From contig FR894567.1 in NCBI GenBank assembly GCA_000436115.1, positions 70,915 to 87,906 on the forward strand: DNA of 16,992 nt, written 5' to 3'. Positions 1-7,116 of the stretch are shown in pieces. The notes beneath the pieces were generated by a model. That model saw only the letters and a list, made by a program, of their open reading frames with translations. It made no database searches and was not told the DNA's origin. Positions within the stretch are counted from its first letter, which is position 1, and every line of letters starts with the position of its first letter. Source of the stretch: Firmicutes bacterium CAG:534 (GTDB taxonomy: Bacteria > Bacillota > Clostridia > Lachnospirales > Lachnospiraceae). Position numbers and translations under genes: made by a program.

Positions 1-147
1 ATCCCAGATTTCTTTTGCGCTTCTCAGCTCTATGAGCTTGGTCTGTCCGGGTAGAACGGTTTGGTCAATGATAATGACGCTTCTGTCATTTTCGCTCAAT
101 GCAACTGTCTCATAATCTAAAATCGTAGCTTTTTCCTTTTGTTCCAT
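1..147 (-). CDS. mtnA: S-methyl-5-thioribose-1-phosphate isomerase, N-terminal fragment
   Basis: Only the first 49 codons are inside the window; the gene continues past base 1. The readable N-terminus includes the segments LDYETVALSEND, VIIIDQTVLPG and TKLIELRSAKEIWD. These resemble the start of MtnA, where a short strand, then 'I-D-Q-T-x-L-P-G' and an 'EIWxAI'-like segment, precede the isomerase domain. MtnA interconverts methylthioribose-1-phosphate and methylthioribulose-1-phosphate in cytosolic methionine salvage. The ATG at 147 is preceded by AGGAG, 11 bases upstream, which begins within the stop codon of the upstream deacylase gene (15-base gap), so the two are probably co-transcribed and translationally coupled. 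The family call rests on a short segment. Other members of the eIF2B-like/MtnA superfamily are possible but fit less well. Confidence 0.72.
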   Translation of the reverse strand, partial: MEQKEKATILDYETVALSENDRSVIIIDQTVLPGQTKLIELRSAKEIWD

Positions 148-162
148 GAAATCCCTTTCTCC

Positions 163-660
163 TTATCTGACAATAATGTCACCATATTCTCCTCTGCACG
201 CCTTTAAAAGATCATCCGGCGAAAGCTCTACCTGGGAGCCGATCCTTCCTCCGCTGACGATAATGGTCTCTTGCTCCTTTGCTCCCTGATCCAGCCGGGT
301 CACATACTGCTTTTTCATACCGATGGCGGTACAGCCCCCTCTGATATAACCGGTGACCTGGTTAATATCCTTTACATGCAGCATTGCCACTGACTTTTCC
401 CCTACGGACCTTGCTGCCTTTTTCAGATCCAGCTCCGCCTCAATGGGGATCACAAACACAAAATAGTTTTTACTGTTCCCCTGGGTCACAAGGGTCTTAT
501 ACACCTTCTCATGGGGAAGTGAAAGCATGTCTGCTACCTGTATGCCATCCACAAACTCCTCGCATTCATAGGTAAAATGCTGGTAGGGAATGTTTTCCTT
601 TTCCAGAATTCTCATCACATTGGTCTTAACGTCCTTATTCTTTGCCATGCTGATCGCCAT
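163..660 (-). CDS. ybaK: Cys-tRNA(Pro)/Cys-tRNA(Cys) deacylase, YbaK family
   Basis: A cytosolic trans-editing enzyme that hydrolyses mischarged Cys-tRNA(Pro). The 165-residue protein is a single YbaK/aminoacyl-tRNA-deacylase domain of the usual family length. Family hallmarks are the segment EKVYKTLVTQG, whose K55 corresponds to the lysine needed for activity in characterised YbaK proteins, and TGYIRGGCTAIGMKK at 103-117, the conserved glycine-rich substrate-binding loop. Two starts are possible: ATG at 660, with AGGA about 5 bases upstream, or ATG at 648 (MAKNKDVKTNVM), which resembles the usual start of relatives; I slightly favour 648 on homology. It is followed after 15 bases by mtnA on the same strand. 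The function call is strong because the active-site lysine and the GGCxxIGM motif are both present; the substrate preference is inferred from the family. Confidence 0.9.
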   Translation of the reverse strand: MAISMAKNKDVKTNVMRILEKENIPYQHFTYECEEFVDGIQVADMLSLPHEKVYKTLVTQGNSKNYFVFVIPIEAELDLKKAARSVGEKSVAMLHVKDINQVTGYIRGGCTAIGMKKQYVTRLDQGAKEQETIIVSGGRIGSQVELSPDDLLKACRGEYGDIIVR

Positions 661-732
661 TCCTTTCCTGCCACGGCTTTTTTCTTTCTGATTGTCTCAC
701 ATTTGGGCGCAAAAGAAAAGCCCTTCCTGTCA

Positions 733-761
733 TTGCATGGTTTCCAAAGCTACCGTATAAT
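733..761 (+). promoter_or_regulatory. Sigma-A-type promoter for the AraC-family regulator
   Basis: A perfect -10 box TATAAT (756-761) lies 17 bases after a weak -35 TTGCAT (733-738). The predicted start of transcription is about 768, giving a leader of about 40 bases before the ATG at 809. No separate operator is evident. Confidence 0.6.
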
Positions 762-808
762 AGTATCTGAAAGAAATTACGGCAGGAGCAGTCGGAAAGG
801 ACAAAAAC

Positions 809-1690
809 ATGGCAAGGCATTATACCTCTCCCTTTAATACCAGACAGCATATGCTGGAAAAGGAGCTGGAGATCTTTTATTATGAAGATCAGATCCTCCA
901 TCCGGTGTCAAGCCATCGGCATGATCATTATGAGATTTACTTTTTTATCAGCGGCGGGGTAAGCTGCTCCATTAACGGCCTGCTCTATCCCCTTTCCTAT
1001 GGGGATGTCTGCCTGATCCCTCCCGGCATCTACCACCAGCCGGTTTTTAACGATCCCTCAAAGCTCTATCGGAGGATCGTTCTTTGGATCTCCCAGGATT
1101 ATATGAACCAGCTTGCTGCTTCCTGTCCTCAGATCCTGGAATGCTTTGAACCTGCCATCCGGAAAAAGGAATATCACTTTTCCTGTGACCCTGGAAGCGC
1201 CCAGCTTCTGTTTGAAAAACTCTTTGACCTGATCCAGGAATACCACTCCAACCTTCCTCTGCGCTCCCAGCTTCTGCGCTCCTACGCCCAGATCTTTCTG
1301 CTTTCCTTAGGCAGACTGCTAAAGCAGGACGCCTTTCCTCTGTCCCCGGACAGCGACAGGCCTCTTTTTGCCAGGATCTGCAGCTACATCAGCACCCACC
1401 TGGAGGAGGAGCTTACCCTGGAGGAGCTTTCAAAGCAATTTTTTGTAAGTAAATATCATATCTCTCATATTTTCACCCAAAATATCGGTCTTTCCACCCA
1501 TCAGTATATTCTGAAAAAAAGACTGCAGGCCAGCAAGGGCTGTATTCTTTCCGGCATGCCTTTGGAACAGGTCAGCGGCGCCTGCGGCTTCCGAAGCTAT
1601 ACCGCTTTTTTCCGTGCCTTTAAAAAGGAATACGGCACATCCCCCCGCGAATACAAGGAAAGCGCCTCCGCAACTTTTGCAATGTTCTAG
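809..1690 (+). CDS. AraC-family transcriptional regulator (cupin sensor plus HTH)
   Basis: A 293-residue one-component regulator. Residues about 25-110 form an AraC-type cupin sensor domain, seen in SSHRHDHYEIYFFISGG (histidines 36, 38 and 40), the GDVCLIPPG turn and the following IYHQP. Residues about 185-290 form the tandem helix-turn-helix DNA-binding domain, with LTLEELSKQFFVSKYHISHIF as the first HTH and the family signature FRSYTAFFRAFKKEYGTSPREY near the C-terminus. The ATG at 809 has AAGGA 7 bases upstream. The gene ends 88 bases before uxuA on the same strand, so the likeliest role is control of uxuAB in response to a hexuronate or its product. That assignment is inference from position only; the ligand cannot be read from the sequence. 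There is no signal peptide, consistent with a cytosolic DNA-binding protein. Confidence 0.92.
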   Translation: MARHYTSPFNTRQHMLEKELEIFYYEDQILHPVSSHRHDHYEIYFFISGGVSCSINGLLYPLSYGDVCLIPPGIYHQPVFNDPSKLYRRIVLWISQDYMNQLAASCPQILECFEPAIRKKEYHFSCDPGSAQLLFEKLFDLIQEYHSNLPLRSQLLRSYAQIFLLSLGRLLKQDAFPLSPDSDRPLFARICSYISTHLEEELTLEELSKQFFVSKYHISHIFTQNIGLSTHQYILKKRLQASKGCILSGMPLEQVSGACGFRSYTAFFRAFKKEYGTSPREYKESASATFAMF

Positions 1691-1723
1691 CCAATCCACG
1701 CTATTTTTCTTCCCCCTTCCCTG

Positions 1724-1732
1724 TGTTATGAT
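1724..1732 (+). promoter_or_regulatory. Extended -10 promoter element for uxuAB
   Basis: The sequence TGT followed by TATGAT (1727-1732) is an extended -10 box (TGnTATGAT). The matching -35 region (about 1704-1709) is a T-rich TTTTTC with poor consensus, as expected if an activator such as an AraC-family protein is needed. The predicted transcription start is near 1739. A short inverted repeat TGAG-N4-CTCA (1746-1757) follows, just before the ribosome binding site. Confidence 0.5.
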
Positions 1733-1778
1733 GAGATCAGTAAATTGAGCATACTCACAGAAAGGAAAGGTATCTATT

Positions 1779-2861
1779 ATGGAAATGACACTGCGCTGGT
1801 ACGGAAGCAAATCAGATTCCGTCACTTTACAGCAGATCCGGCAGATCCCGGGGGTCACCGGAGTGATCACCACCCTTTATGAAACGCAGCCGGGAGATCT
1901 ATGGAGCCGGGAGGAGATCCATGCCCGCAAAGAGGAAGTGGAGGCCGCCGGTCTGCATATTTCCGGCATTGAAAGCGTAAACATCCATGACTCTATCAAG
2001 ATCGGTTCCCCGGACAGGGACAAGTATATTGACAATTATATTAAGACCTTGGAGCGTCTGGGACAGGAAGACATTCATATTGTCTGCTACAACTTTATGC
2101 CCGTCTTTGACTGGACAAGAACGGAGCTTGCCCGGGTTCGGTATGACGGCTCCACGGTACTGGCCTACAGCCAGAAGACCATTGACAGTATCGATCCTGC
2201 CAAAATGTTTGATTCCATCTCTTCTGATTCCAACGGTTTTGTGCTTCCCGGCTGGGAGCCTGAGCGCATGGCCCATATCAAGGAGCTCTTTGAAATGTAT
2301 CAGGATATTGACGACGAGAAGCTCTTTGCAAATCTGAAATATTTCCTGGAAGCCATTATGCCGGTCTGCGACAAATATGACATCAATATGGCGATCCATC
2401 CGGACGATCCTGCCTGGAGCGTATTCGGACTGCCCCGGATCATCATTAACCTGCCTAATCTGCAGCGCATGATGAAAATGGTAGATGATCCACATAATGG
2501 TGTCACCTTCTGTTCCGGTTCCTACGGCACCAACCCGGACAATGATCTTCCGGGAATGATCCGTGCCCTGAAAGGCCGCATCCATTTTGCCCATGTGCGC
2601 AACCTGCAGCATAATTTCCCCGGGGACTTTGAAGAGGCAGCCCACCTTTCCAGGGATGGAAGCTTTGATATGTATGAGATCATGAAGGCCCTTTATGACA
2701 TTGATTTTTCCGGCCCCATCAGACCTGACCACGGCAGGATGATCTGGGGGGAAGTGGCAATGCCCGGCTACGGCCTGTATGACAGAGCCCTGGGCGCCGC
2801 CTATCTGAACGGCTTATGGGAGGCTATCGAGAAAGGAGAAAAACAGCATGCAGCTAAATAA
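1779..2861 (+). CDS. uxuA: Mannonate dehydratase
   Basis: Converts D-mannonate to 2-keto-3-deoxygluconate in the cytosol, a step of glucuronate breakdown (EC 4.2.1.8). The 360-residue protein opens with MEMTLRWYG and continues with IRQIPGVTGVITTLY, typical of UxuA; it is the shorter Firmicute form compared with the roughly 394-residue E. coli enzyme. The TIM-barrel metal-site residues appear in order as MAIHPDDP (H207), TFCSGSYGTN (C245), IHFAHVRN (H269 and H272) and IRPDHGR (D317, H318). The ATG at 1779 follows AAAGGAAAGG by 8 bases. Its 3' end overlaps uxuB by 14 bases, so the two form an operon with coupled translation. The uxaC isomerase and the KDG kinase and aldolase steps are not in this window. 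Confidence 0.95.
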   Translation: MEMTLRWYGSKSDSVTLQQIRQIPGVTGVITTLYETQPGDLWSREEIHARKEEVEAAGLHISGIESVNIHDSIKIGSPDRDKYIDNYIKTLERLGQEDIHIVCYNFMPVFDWTRTELARVRYDGSTVLAYSQKTIDSIDPAKMFDSISSDSNGFVLPGWEPERMAHIKELFEMYQDIDDEKLFANLKYFLEAIMPVCDKYDINMAIHPDDPAWSVFGLPRIIINLPNLQRMMKMVDDPHNGVTFCSGSYGTNPDNDLPGMIRALKGRIHFAHVRNLQHNFPGDFEEAAHLSRDGSFDMYEIMKALYDIDFSGPIRPDHGRMIWGEVAMPGYGLYDRALGAAYLNGLWEAIEKGEKQHAAK

Positions 2862-4461
2862 CAGCGGACTTATGGATACCGCCTCTTTTCAAAGGGCCGG
2901 TTACAGGCTTCCTTCCTTTGACCGTAAGGCCATGACAGAAAAGACCCTGGAAGCCCCTGCCTGGATCCACTTTGGCGCAGGAAACATCTTCCGTGCCTTC
3001 CAGGCAAATCTCATGCAGAGCCTCCTTGACGAAGGACTTTCTGATACCGGACTGATCGTTGCCGAGGGCTTTGATTATGAGATCGTAAAGAAAATGTACC
3101 GTCCTCATGACGATCTTTCCATCCTGGTAACCCTGAAGGCCGACGGGCAGATCGAAAAGACCGTGATCGGCAGCATTGCCCGTTCCCTGATCCTTGACAG
3201 CAATGACCTTCCGGAATATGAGGAGTTAAAAAAGATTTTCCGCTCCCCCTCCCTGCAGATGGCAAGCTTTACCATTACCGAAAAGGGCTACAGCCTGGTG
3301 GACGGTAAGGGACAGCTTTTGCCCTCTGTGGAAAAGGATTTTTCTAAAGGATCTGCGCAGCCGGAAAGCTACATCGGCAAATTGACTTCACTGGTCTATG
3401 AACGTTTTAGCGCCGGAAAGCTTCCTCTTGCCCTTGTCAGCATGGACAACTGCTCCCACAATGGCTCTAAGCTTTACGAAGCGGTTCACAGCTTTGCAAA
3501 GCGCTGGTGTGAAAACGGGCTTGCGGATCCTGCTTTTCTCTCCTACCTGGAAGATCCTGCTTCTGTTTCTTTCCCCTGGAGCATGATCGATAAGATCACT
3601 CCCAGGCCGGATCCCAAGGTGGAAGCCCTGCTCATGGCAGACGGCATAGAAGACCTTTCTCCGGTCATTACCGGCAAAAACACCTATGTTGCGCCCTTTG
3701 TCAATGCGGAGGAATGCGAGTACCTTGTAATAGAGGATCTGTTCCCCAACGGAAGACCCCCTCTTGAAAAGGCAGGGGTGATCTTTACAGACCGGGAAAC
3801 GGTTAATAAAGTAGAAAAAATGAAGGTATGTACCTGTTTAAATCCGCTGCACACAGCTCTTGCCATCTTTGGCTGCCTGCTGGGCTACACACTGATCTCG
3901 GAGGAAATGAAAAATCCGGTTCTGAAGGCTCTGGTCGAAAAGATCGGCTACCAGGAAGGCTTACCGGTTGTGGTAGATCCCGGCATCATCCGGCCTGCAG
4001 ATTTCCTTGCCGAGGTGCTGAATGTGCGTATCCCCAATCCTTTTATGCCGGATACCCCGCAGAGGATCGCCACAGATACTTCCCAGAAGCTTCCGATCCG
4101 TTTTGGAGAGACCATCAAGGCTTATGAGGCCTCCGATACCTTACAGGTGTCTGATCTCGTACTGATCCCTCTGGTCTTTGCAGGCTGGCTCCGCTATCTT
4201 ATGGGAATTGACGATCTGGGAAGGCCCTTTGAGAAAAGCCCGGATCCGCTCCTTGATACCTTAACCCCTTATGTGGAGGGCTTTTCCCTTGGACATGTGG
4301 CAGATGCCAAAGAGCGGCTGCAGCCCCTATTAAAAAGAAGCGATATTTTCGGTGTTGATCTGTATGAATGCGGACTTGCTGAAAAAGTCCTTCTGCATTT
4401 CGAGGAAATGACCGCCCAGCCGGGCGCCGTTGCCAAAACACTTGAAAAATACACCAACTGA
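2848..4461 (+). CDS. uxuB: Fructuronate reductase (mannitol dehydrogenase family)
   Basis: Catalyses NADH-dependent reduction of D-fructuronate to D-mannonate, the step directly before UxuA. The protein has 537 residues. The N-terminal Rossmann domain carries the nucleotide-binding loop HFGAGNIFRAF (GAGNIFR at 43-49). The C-terminal catalytic domain has the long-chain polyol dehydrogenase signature K-x5-N-x2-H as K326, N332 and H335 in KVCTCLNPLHT. It is longer than E. coli UxuB (about 486 residues) but within the range of Firmicute relatives. Start ATG 2848 lies inside the end of uxuA, with AAAGGAG 9 bases upstream. Mannitol, tagaturonate and fructuronate dehydrogenases share this fold; the uxuA partner makes fructuronate the best substrate call. 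No terminator follows, so some read-through into folE is possible. Confidence 0.92.
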   Translation: MQLNNSGLMDTASFQRAGYRLPSFDRKAMTEKTLEAPAWIHFGAGNIFRAFQANLMQSLLDEGLSDTGLIVAEGFDYEIVKKMYRPHDDLSILVTLKADGQIEKTVIGSIARSLILDSNDLPEYEELKKIFRSPSLQMASFTITEKGYSLVDGKGQLLPSVEKDFSKGSAQPESYIGKLTSLVYERFSAGKLPLALVSMDNCSHNGSKLYEAVHSFAKRWCENGLADPAFLSYLEDPASVSFPWSMIDKITPRPDPKVEALLMADGIEDLSPVITGKNTYVAPFVNAEECEYLVIEDLFPNGRPPLEKAGVIFTDRETVNKVEKMKVCTCLNPLHTALAIFGCLLGYTLISEEMKNPVLKALVEKIGYQEGLPVVVDPGIIRPADFLAEVLNVRIPNPFMPDTPQRIATDTSQKLPIRFGETIKAYEASDTLQVSDLVLIPLVFAGWLRYLMGIDDLGRPFEKSPDPLLDTLTPYVEGFSLGHVADAKERLQPLLKRSDIFGVDLYECGLAEKVLLHFEEMTAQPGAVAKTLEKYTN

Positions 4462-4478
4462 GATTTCTCAAAAAAATC

Positions 4479-4507
4479 TTAAAAAATGCGGAAAAGTATA
4501 GTATAAT
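4479..4507 (+). promoter_or_regulatory. Sigma-A-type promoter for folE
   Basis: A perfect -10 TATAAT (4502-4507) is spaced 17 bases from TTAAAA (4479-4484), a moderate -35. The predicted transcription start is near 4514, inside a palindrome described separately. The leader to the TTG start is about 50 bases. Confidence 0.65.
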
Positions 4508-4529
4508 GTCAAGTTAGAATAACCTGACA
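4507..4529 (+). promoter_or_regulatory. Imperfect palindrome at the folE transcription start (possible operator)
   Basis: The left arm TGTCAAGTTA (4507-4516) and right arm TAACCTGACA (4520-4529) are reverse complements at 9 of 10 positions, separated by GAA. The element overlaps the last base of the -10 box and the predicted start site, the classic position for a repressor operator. As RNA it could also form a 5'-end hairpin with one A-C mismatch. I do not recognise it as a named regulator's site. Confidence 0.45.
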
Positions 4530-4563
4530 GTTTTTGTTGAAATAGGAAGGGAGCTTTTCTGCT

Positions 4564-5142
4564 TTGAAAAAAGATTTTGATAGAGAAAAAATAGCGTCGC
4601 TTGTGCGCCAGCTGCTGATAGAGCTTGGCGGCGACGTGGAAAGCGAAGGTCTTAAGGATACTCCGGAACGGGTAGCTCGAATGTATTCAGAGATCTTTGA
4701 AGGTATGCGGTACTCCAATGAGGAGATCGCAGAAATGTTTTCCAAGTGCTTTGAGATGCCCTCAAGCCGCGATCTTGTGGTGGTAAAGGACATTGAAGTC
4801 TTTTCGTATTGCGAGCATCACATGGCACTGATGTATAATATGAAGGTTCATGTAGGATACCTGCCAAAGGAAAAGGTCATTGGTCTTTCCAAAATCGCCC
4901 GGATCTGCGATATGGCTGCAAAGCGTTTGCAGCTTCAGGAAAGGCTTGGTGCAGATATTGCCGACATCATGCAGATGGTCACAGGCTCTGATGATGTGAT
5001 CGTAGTCATTGAAGGCGAGCATAGCTGTATGACTGCCCGCGGCATCAAGAAAACCGGAGCCAAAACCCGGACGGCAACCCTGCGGGGAAGCTTCCATTCC
5101 CATCATGAACTGCGGAATGAATTTTATAACCTGATCCAGTAG
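4564..5142 (+). CDS. folE: GTP cyclohydrolase I (type IA)
   Basis: A cytosolic enzyme converting GTP to 7,8-dihydroneopterin triphosphate, the first step of folate synthesis and, in many bacteria, of queuosine synthesis. The 192-residue protein is the usual length of bacterial FolE. The zinc site is complete: C83 and H86 in FSYCEHHMA, and C155 in GEHSCMTARGIKK, which also carries the family's HxCMxxRG motif. The N-terminal helix KDTPERVARMYSEIF is typical of the family. The start is TTG at 4564, with AAGGGAG about 10 bases upstream; there is no in-frame ATG before residue 40, and starting there would remove a conserved helix. No other folate or queuosine gene is adjacent, so the pathway it serves is open. 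It ends 27 bases before a strong terminator facing the convergent etfA. Confidence 0.96.
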   Translation: MKKDFDREKIASLVRQLLIELGGDVESEGLKDTPERVARMYSEIFEGMRYSNEEIAEMFSKCFEMPSSRDLVVVKDIEVFSYCEHHMALMYNMKVHVGYLPKEKVIGLSKIARICDMAAKRLQLQERLGADIADIMQMVTGSDDVIVVIEGEHSCMTARGIKKTGAKTRTATLRGSFHSHHELRNEFYNLIQ

Positions 5143-5169
5143 CGGATCAGTCATCTATAGAGCAAACGA

Positions 5170-5207
5170 AAAGCCCGGCGCCATTCATGGCAGCCGGGCT
5201 TTCTTTT
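5170..5207 (+). terminator. Bidirectional intrinsic terminator between folE and etfA
   Basis: The arms AAAGCCCGGC (5170-5179) and GCCGGGCTTT (5193-5202) form a perfect 10-base stem. The loop contains a further GCCAT/ATGGC pairing, so the hairpin extends with one bulged A. It is followed on the plus strand by TTTCTTTTGG and TTTTTATTT. On the minus strand the hairpin is followed by TTTTCGTTTGC. It therefore serves convergent folE and the etfA end of the butyrate operon. Confidence 0.92.
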
Positions 5208-5212
5208 GGTTT

Positions 5213-6256
5213 TTATTTGTTAGCAAGCTCTGCTTTTAACTTCTCGGTAAGAGCAGGAACGATCTTATTCAGATCGCCAACAATTCCGTAATCAGCTACA
5301 TCGAAGATCGGTGCAGACTCATCCTTATTGATGGCAATGATAATATCGGATTCCTCCATACCAGCTACATGCTGGATTGCTCCGGAAATACCGATTGCAA
5401 AGTATACGTTAGGACGAACGGTCTTTCCGGTCTGTCCAACCTGCAGATCCTTGGGCTTCCAGCCTGCATCTACAACGGCACGGGAGCAGCTTACGGTACC
5501 GCCAAGTACCTCTGCAAGATCCTCAAGGATCTTGAAGTTTTCTGCACTTCCTACGCCACGGCCGCCGGATACCAGGATCTTAGCATCCATAATATCAGCC
5601 ACATCAGAGACAGCCTTAACAACCTTAAGGATCTCAACATACTTGTTGTCAGGTGTAAATCCGGGGTTGAACTCGATCACTTCAGCCTTAGCGCCTACAA
5701 CTCTGTCAGCCTTCTGCATAACACCGGGACGAACTGTTGCCATCTGAGGACGGAAGTTCGGGCATGCGATGGTTGCAATGGTGTTTCCACCGAATGCAGG
5801 ACGAGTCATCAGCAGCTGATTGTGAAGCTGTTCCTTTCCGGGAATCGGGTTGATCGGGAAATCACCGATCTCAAGCTGTGTACAGTCTGCTGTCAGACCG
5901 GTATGAATTCTTGCAGATACTCTAGGGCCAAGGTCACGGCCGATAGCTGTAGCACCTACCAGGAAAATCTCAGGCTTGAACTCATTAATAACAGATGCAA
6001 GTGCATGTGCATAAGGCTCTGTTCTGTACTCCTTCAATTCAGGATCATCAACAACGATCACCTTATCAGCACCGTATTCAGCCAGTTCGTCAGCAAGTGC
6101 CTTTACATCGCTGCCAACCAGAACTGCGGTTACTTCTGTTCCTAAATCTTTGGCAAGGTCTTTTCCCTTTCCAACCAGTTCCAAAGCAATTCCACTGAGT
6201 ACATTGTCTACCTGCTGAGCAAAGACAAATACTCCTTTATAATCTTGAATATTCAT
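5213..6256 (-). CDS. etfA: Electron transfer flavoprotein, alpha subunit
   Basis: The 347-residue alpha subunit of the EtfAB heterodimer, last gene of the butyrate operon. The N-terminal half is the ETF alpha/beta fold. The C-terminal half is the FAD domain, with SGGRGVGS (230-237), SR (258-259), QVGQTGKTVRPNVYFAIGIS (272-291), the following GAIQH, and NKD-ending DIIIAINKD before ADYGIVGDL (321-329). In clostridial butyrate formers EtfAB with Bcd bifurcates electrons from NADH to crotonyl-CoA and ferredoxin; that is family knowledge, not something the sequence alone proves. GGAGG lies 7 bases before the ATG. It sits 32 bases after etfB and the operon ends here at a terminator. Confidence 0.96.
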   Translation of the reverse strand: MNIQDYKGVFVFAQQVDNVLSGIALELVGKGKDLAKDLGTEVTAVLVGSDVKALADELAEYGADKVIVVDDPELKEYRTEPYAHALASVINEFKPEIFLVGATAIGRDLGPRVSARIHTGLTADCTQLEIGDFPINPIPGKEQLHNQLLMTRPAFGGNTIATIACPNFRPQMATVRPGVMQKADRVVGAKAEVIEFNPGFTPDNKYVEILKVVKAVSDVADIMDAKILVSGGRGVGSAENFKILEDLAEVLGGTVSCSRAVVDAGWKPKDLQVGQTGKTVRPNVYFAIGISGAIQHVAGMEESDIIIAINKDESAPIFDVADYGIVGDLNKIVPALTEKLKAELANK

Positions 6257-6288
6257 GATGAACCTCCATTATTTTTCTTTTCGATATC

Positions 6289-7071
6289 TTAGATGACATG
6301 CTTTACTTTTAACTTGTCAACAATGTAGTCAACAGCCTCTGTAGGATCAAGAACTACCTTCTCGCCTGCTCCCTTTCTTACCTTATCGGAAGCCTTTGCG
6401 ATCTGGGTAGGTGAACCCTTCAGACCAAGGTTGGAGTCTTCTACATCCTTCAGATCAGCTCTTCCCCATACGGTAATGTCAGCCTTGTAGGCATCGAAAA
6501 TTCCGCCGGGTGTCATATAACGGGGCTCATTGAGTTCTGCAAGTGCAGTGATCAGGCAGGGCATTTTAGCCTTTAATACATGATATCTGTCGTCAAACTG
6601 ACGCTCAACGATCACGCTGTCACCTTCCACCTCGATCTTCTGTGCGTAGGAAATAACAGGAATACCAAGATGCTCGGAAATCTGAGGGCCAACCTGTGCG
6701 GTATCGCCGTCGATAGCCTGACGTCCTGTGATGATCAGATCATACTCCAGGTTGCGGAGTGCTCCTGCAAGGGTCTGGGAGGTTGCCCAGGTATCAGCAC
6801 CGCCGAGTACGCGGTCAGTAACCAGAATACCCTTGTCAGCGCCCATAGCCATTGCCTCACGAAGAACCTCTTCTGCCTTGGGAAGTCCCATGGTAACAAC
6901 GGTAACCTCTGCTCCATACTGGTCTTTTAATCTAAGCGCTGCTTCCAGACCTGCTTTATCATCAGGGTTCATGATGGTCAGCATCGCACCTCTGTCAAGT
7001 GTACCATCGGGGTTAAACTTTACGCCGCCCTTTGTATCAGGTACCTGTTTAACACAAACAACGATTTTCAT
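6289..7071 (-). CDS. etfB: Electron transfer flavoprotein, beta subunit
   Basis: The 260-residue beta subunit that pairs with EtfA. It begins MKIVVCVKQVPDT, the standard ETF-beta start, and carries the nucleotide-binding signature TGRQAIDGDTAQVGPQ (115-130). In bifurcating ETFs this region holds a second FAD in place of AMP. The following segment RYMTPGGIFDA and the C-terminal tail are typical of the clostridial Bcd-linked group. AAAGGAG lies about 10 bases upstream of the ATG. It is preceded by bcd (45-base gap) and followed by etfA (32-base gap), supporting assembly of a Bcd-EtfAB complex. The physiological role as NADH-oxidising, ferredoxin-reducing partner is inferred from this context. 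Confidence 0.96.
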   Translation of the reverse strand: MKIVVCVKQVPDTKGGVKFNPDGTLDRGAMLTIMNPDDKAGLEAALRLKDQYGAEVTVVTMGLPKAEEVLREAMAMGADKGILVTDRVLGGADTWATSQTLAGALRNLEYDLIITGRQAIDGDTAQVGPQISEHLGIPVISYAQKIEVEGDSVIVERQFDDRYHVLKAKMPCLITALAELNEPRYMTPGGIFDAYKADITVWGRADLKDVEDSNLGLKGSPTQIAKASDKVRKGAGEKVVLDPTEAVDYIVDKLKVKHVI

Positions 7072-7116
7072 TGTATTTTCTCTCCTTTTAAATTTAATCT
7101 ATCACTTTATGCCGTC

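Noticed and set aside
675..722. GGCTTTT/AAAAGCC inverted repeat between the deacylase and AraC-type genes
   Set aside because: A 34-base loop and low-complexity arms make a functional hairpin unlikely; neither strand shows a terminator-like T tract after it.
1899..2732. A 277-codon minus-strand frame opposite uxuA
   Set aside because: It mirrors the codon pattern of uxuA; no motif, no promoter or ribosome site, and uxuA's active-site residues are all present on the other strand.
4461..4479. Possible terminator after uxuB (AGATTT/AAATCT)
   Set aside because: The stem is six A/T-rich pairs, followed by A-rich rather than T-rich sequence, and it overlaps the folE -35 region.
5369..6145. A long open frame on the plus strand opposite etfA
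   Set aside because: It lies wholly antisense to a well-supported gene, has a cysteine-rich random-looking composition, no ribosome binding site and no recognisable motif.
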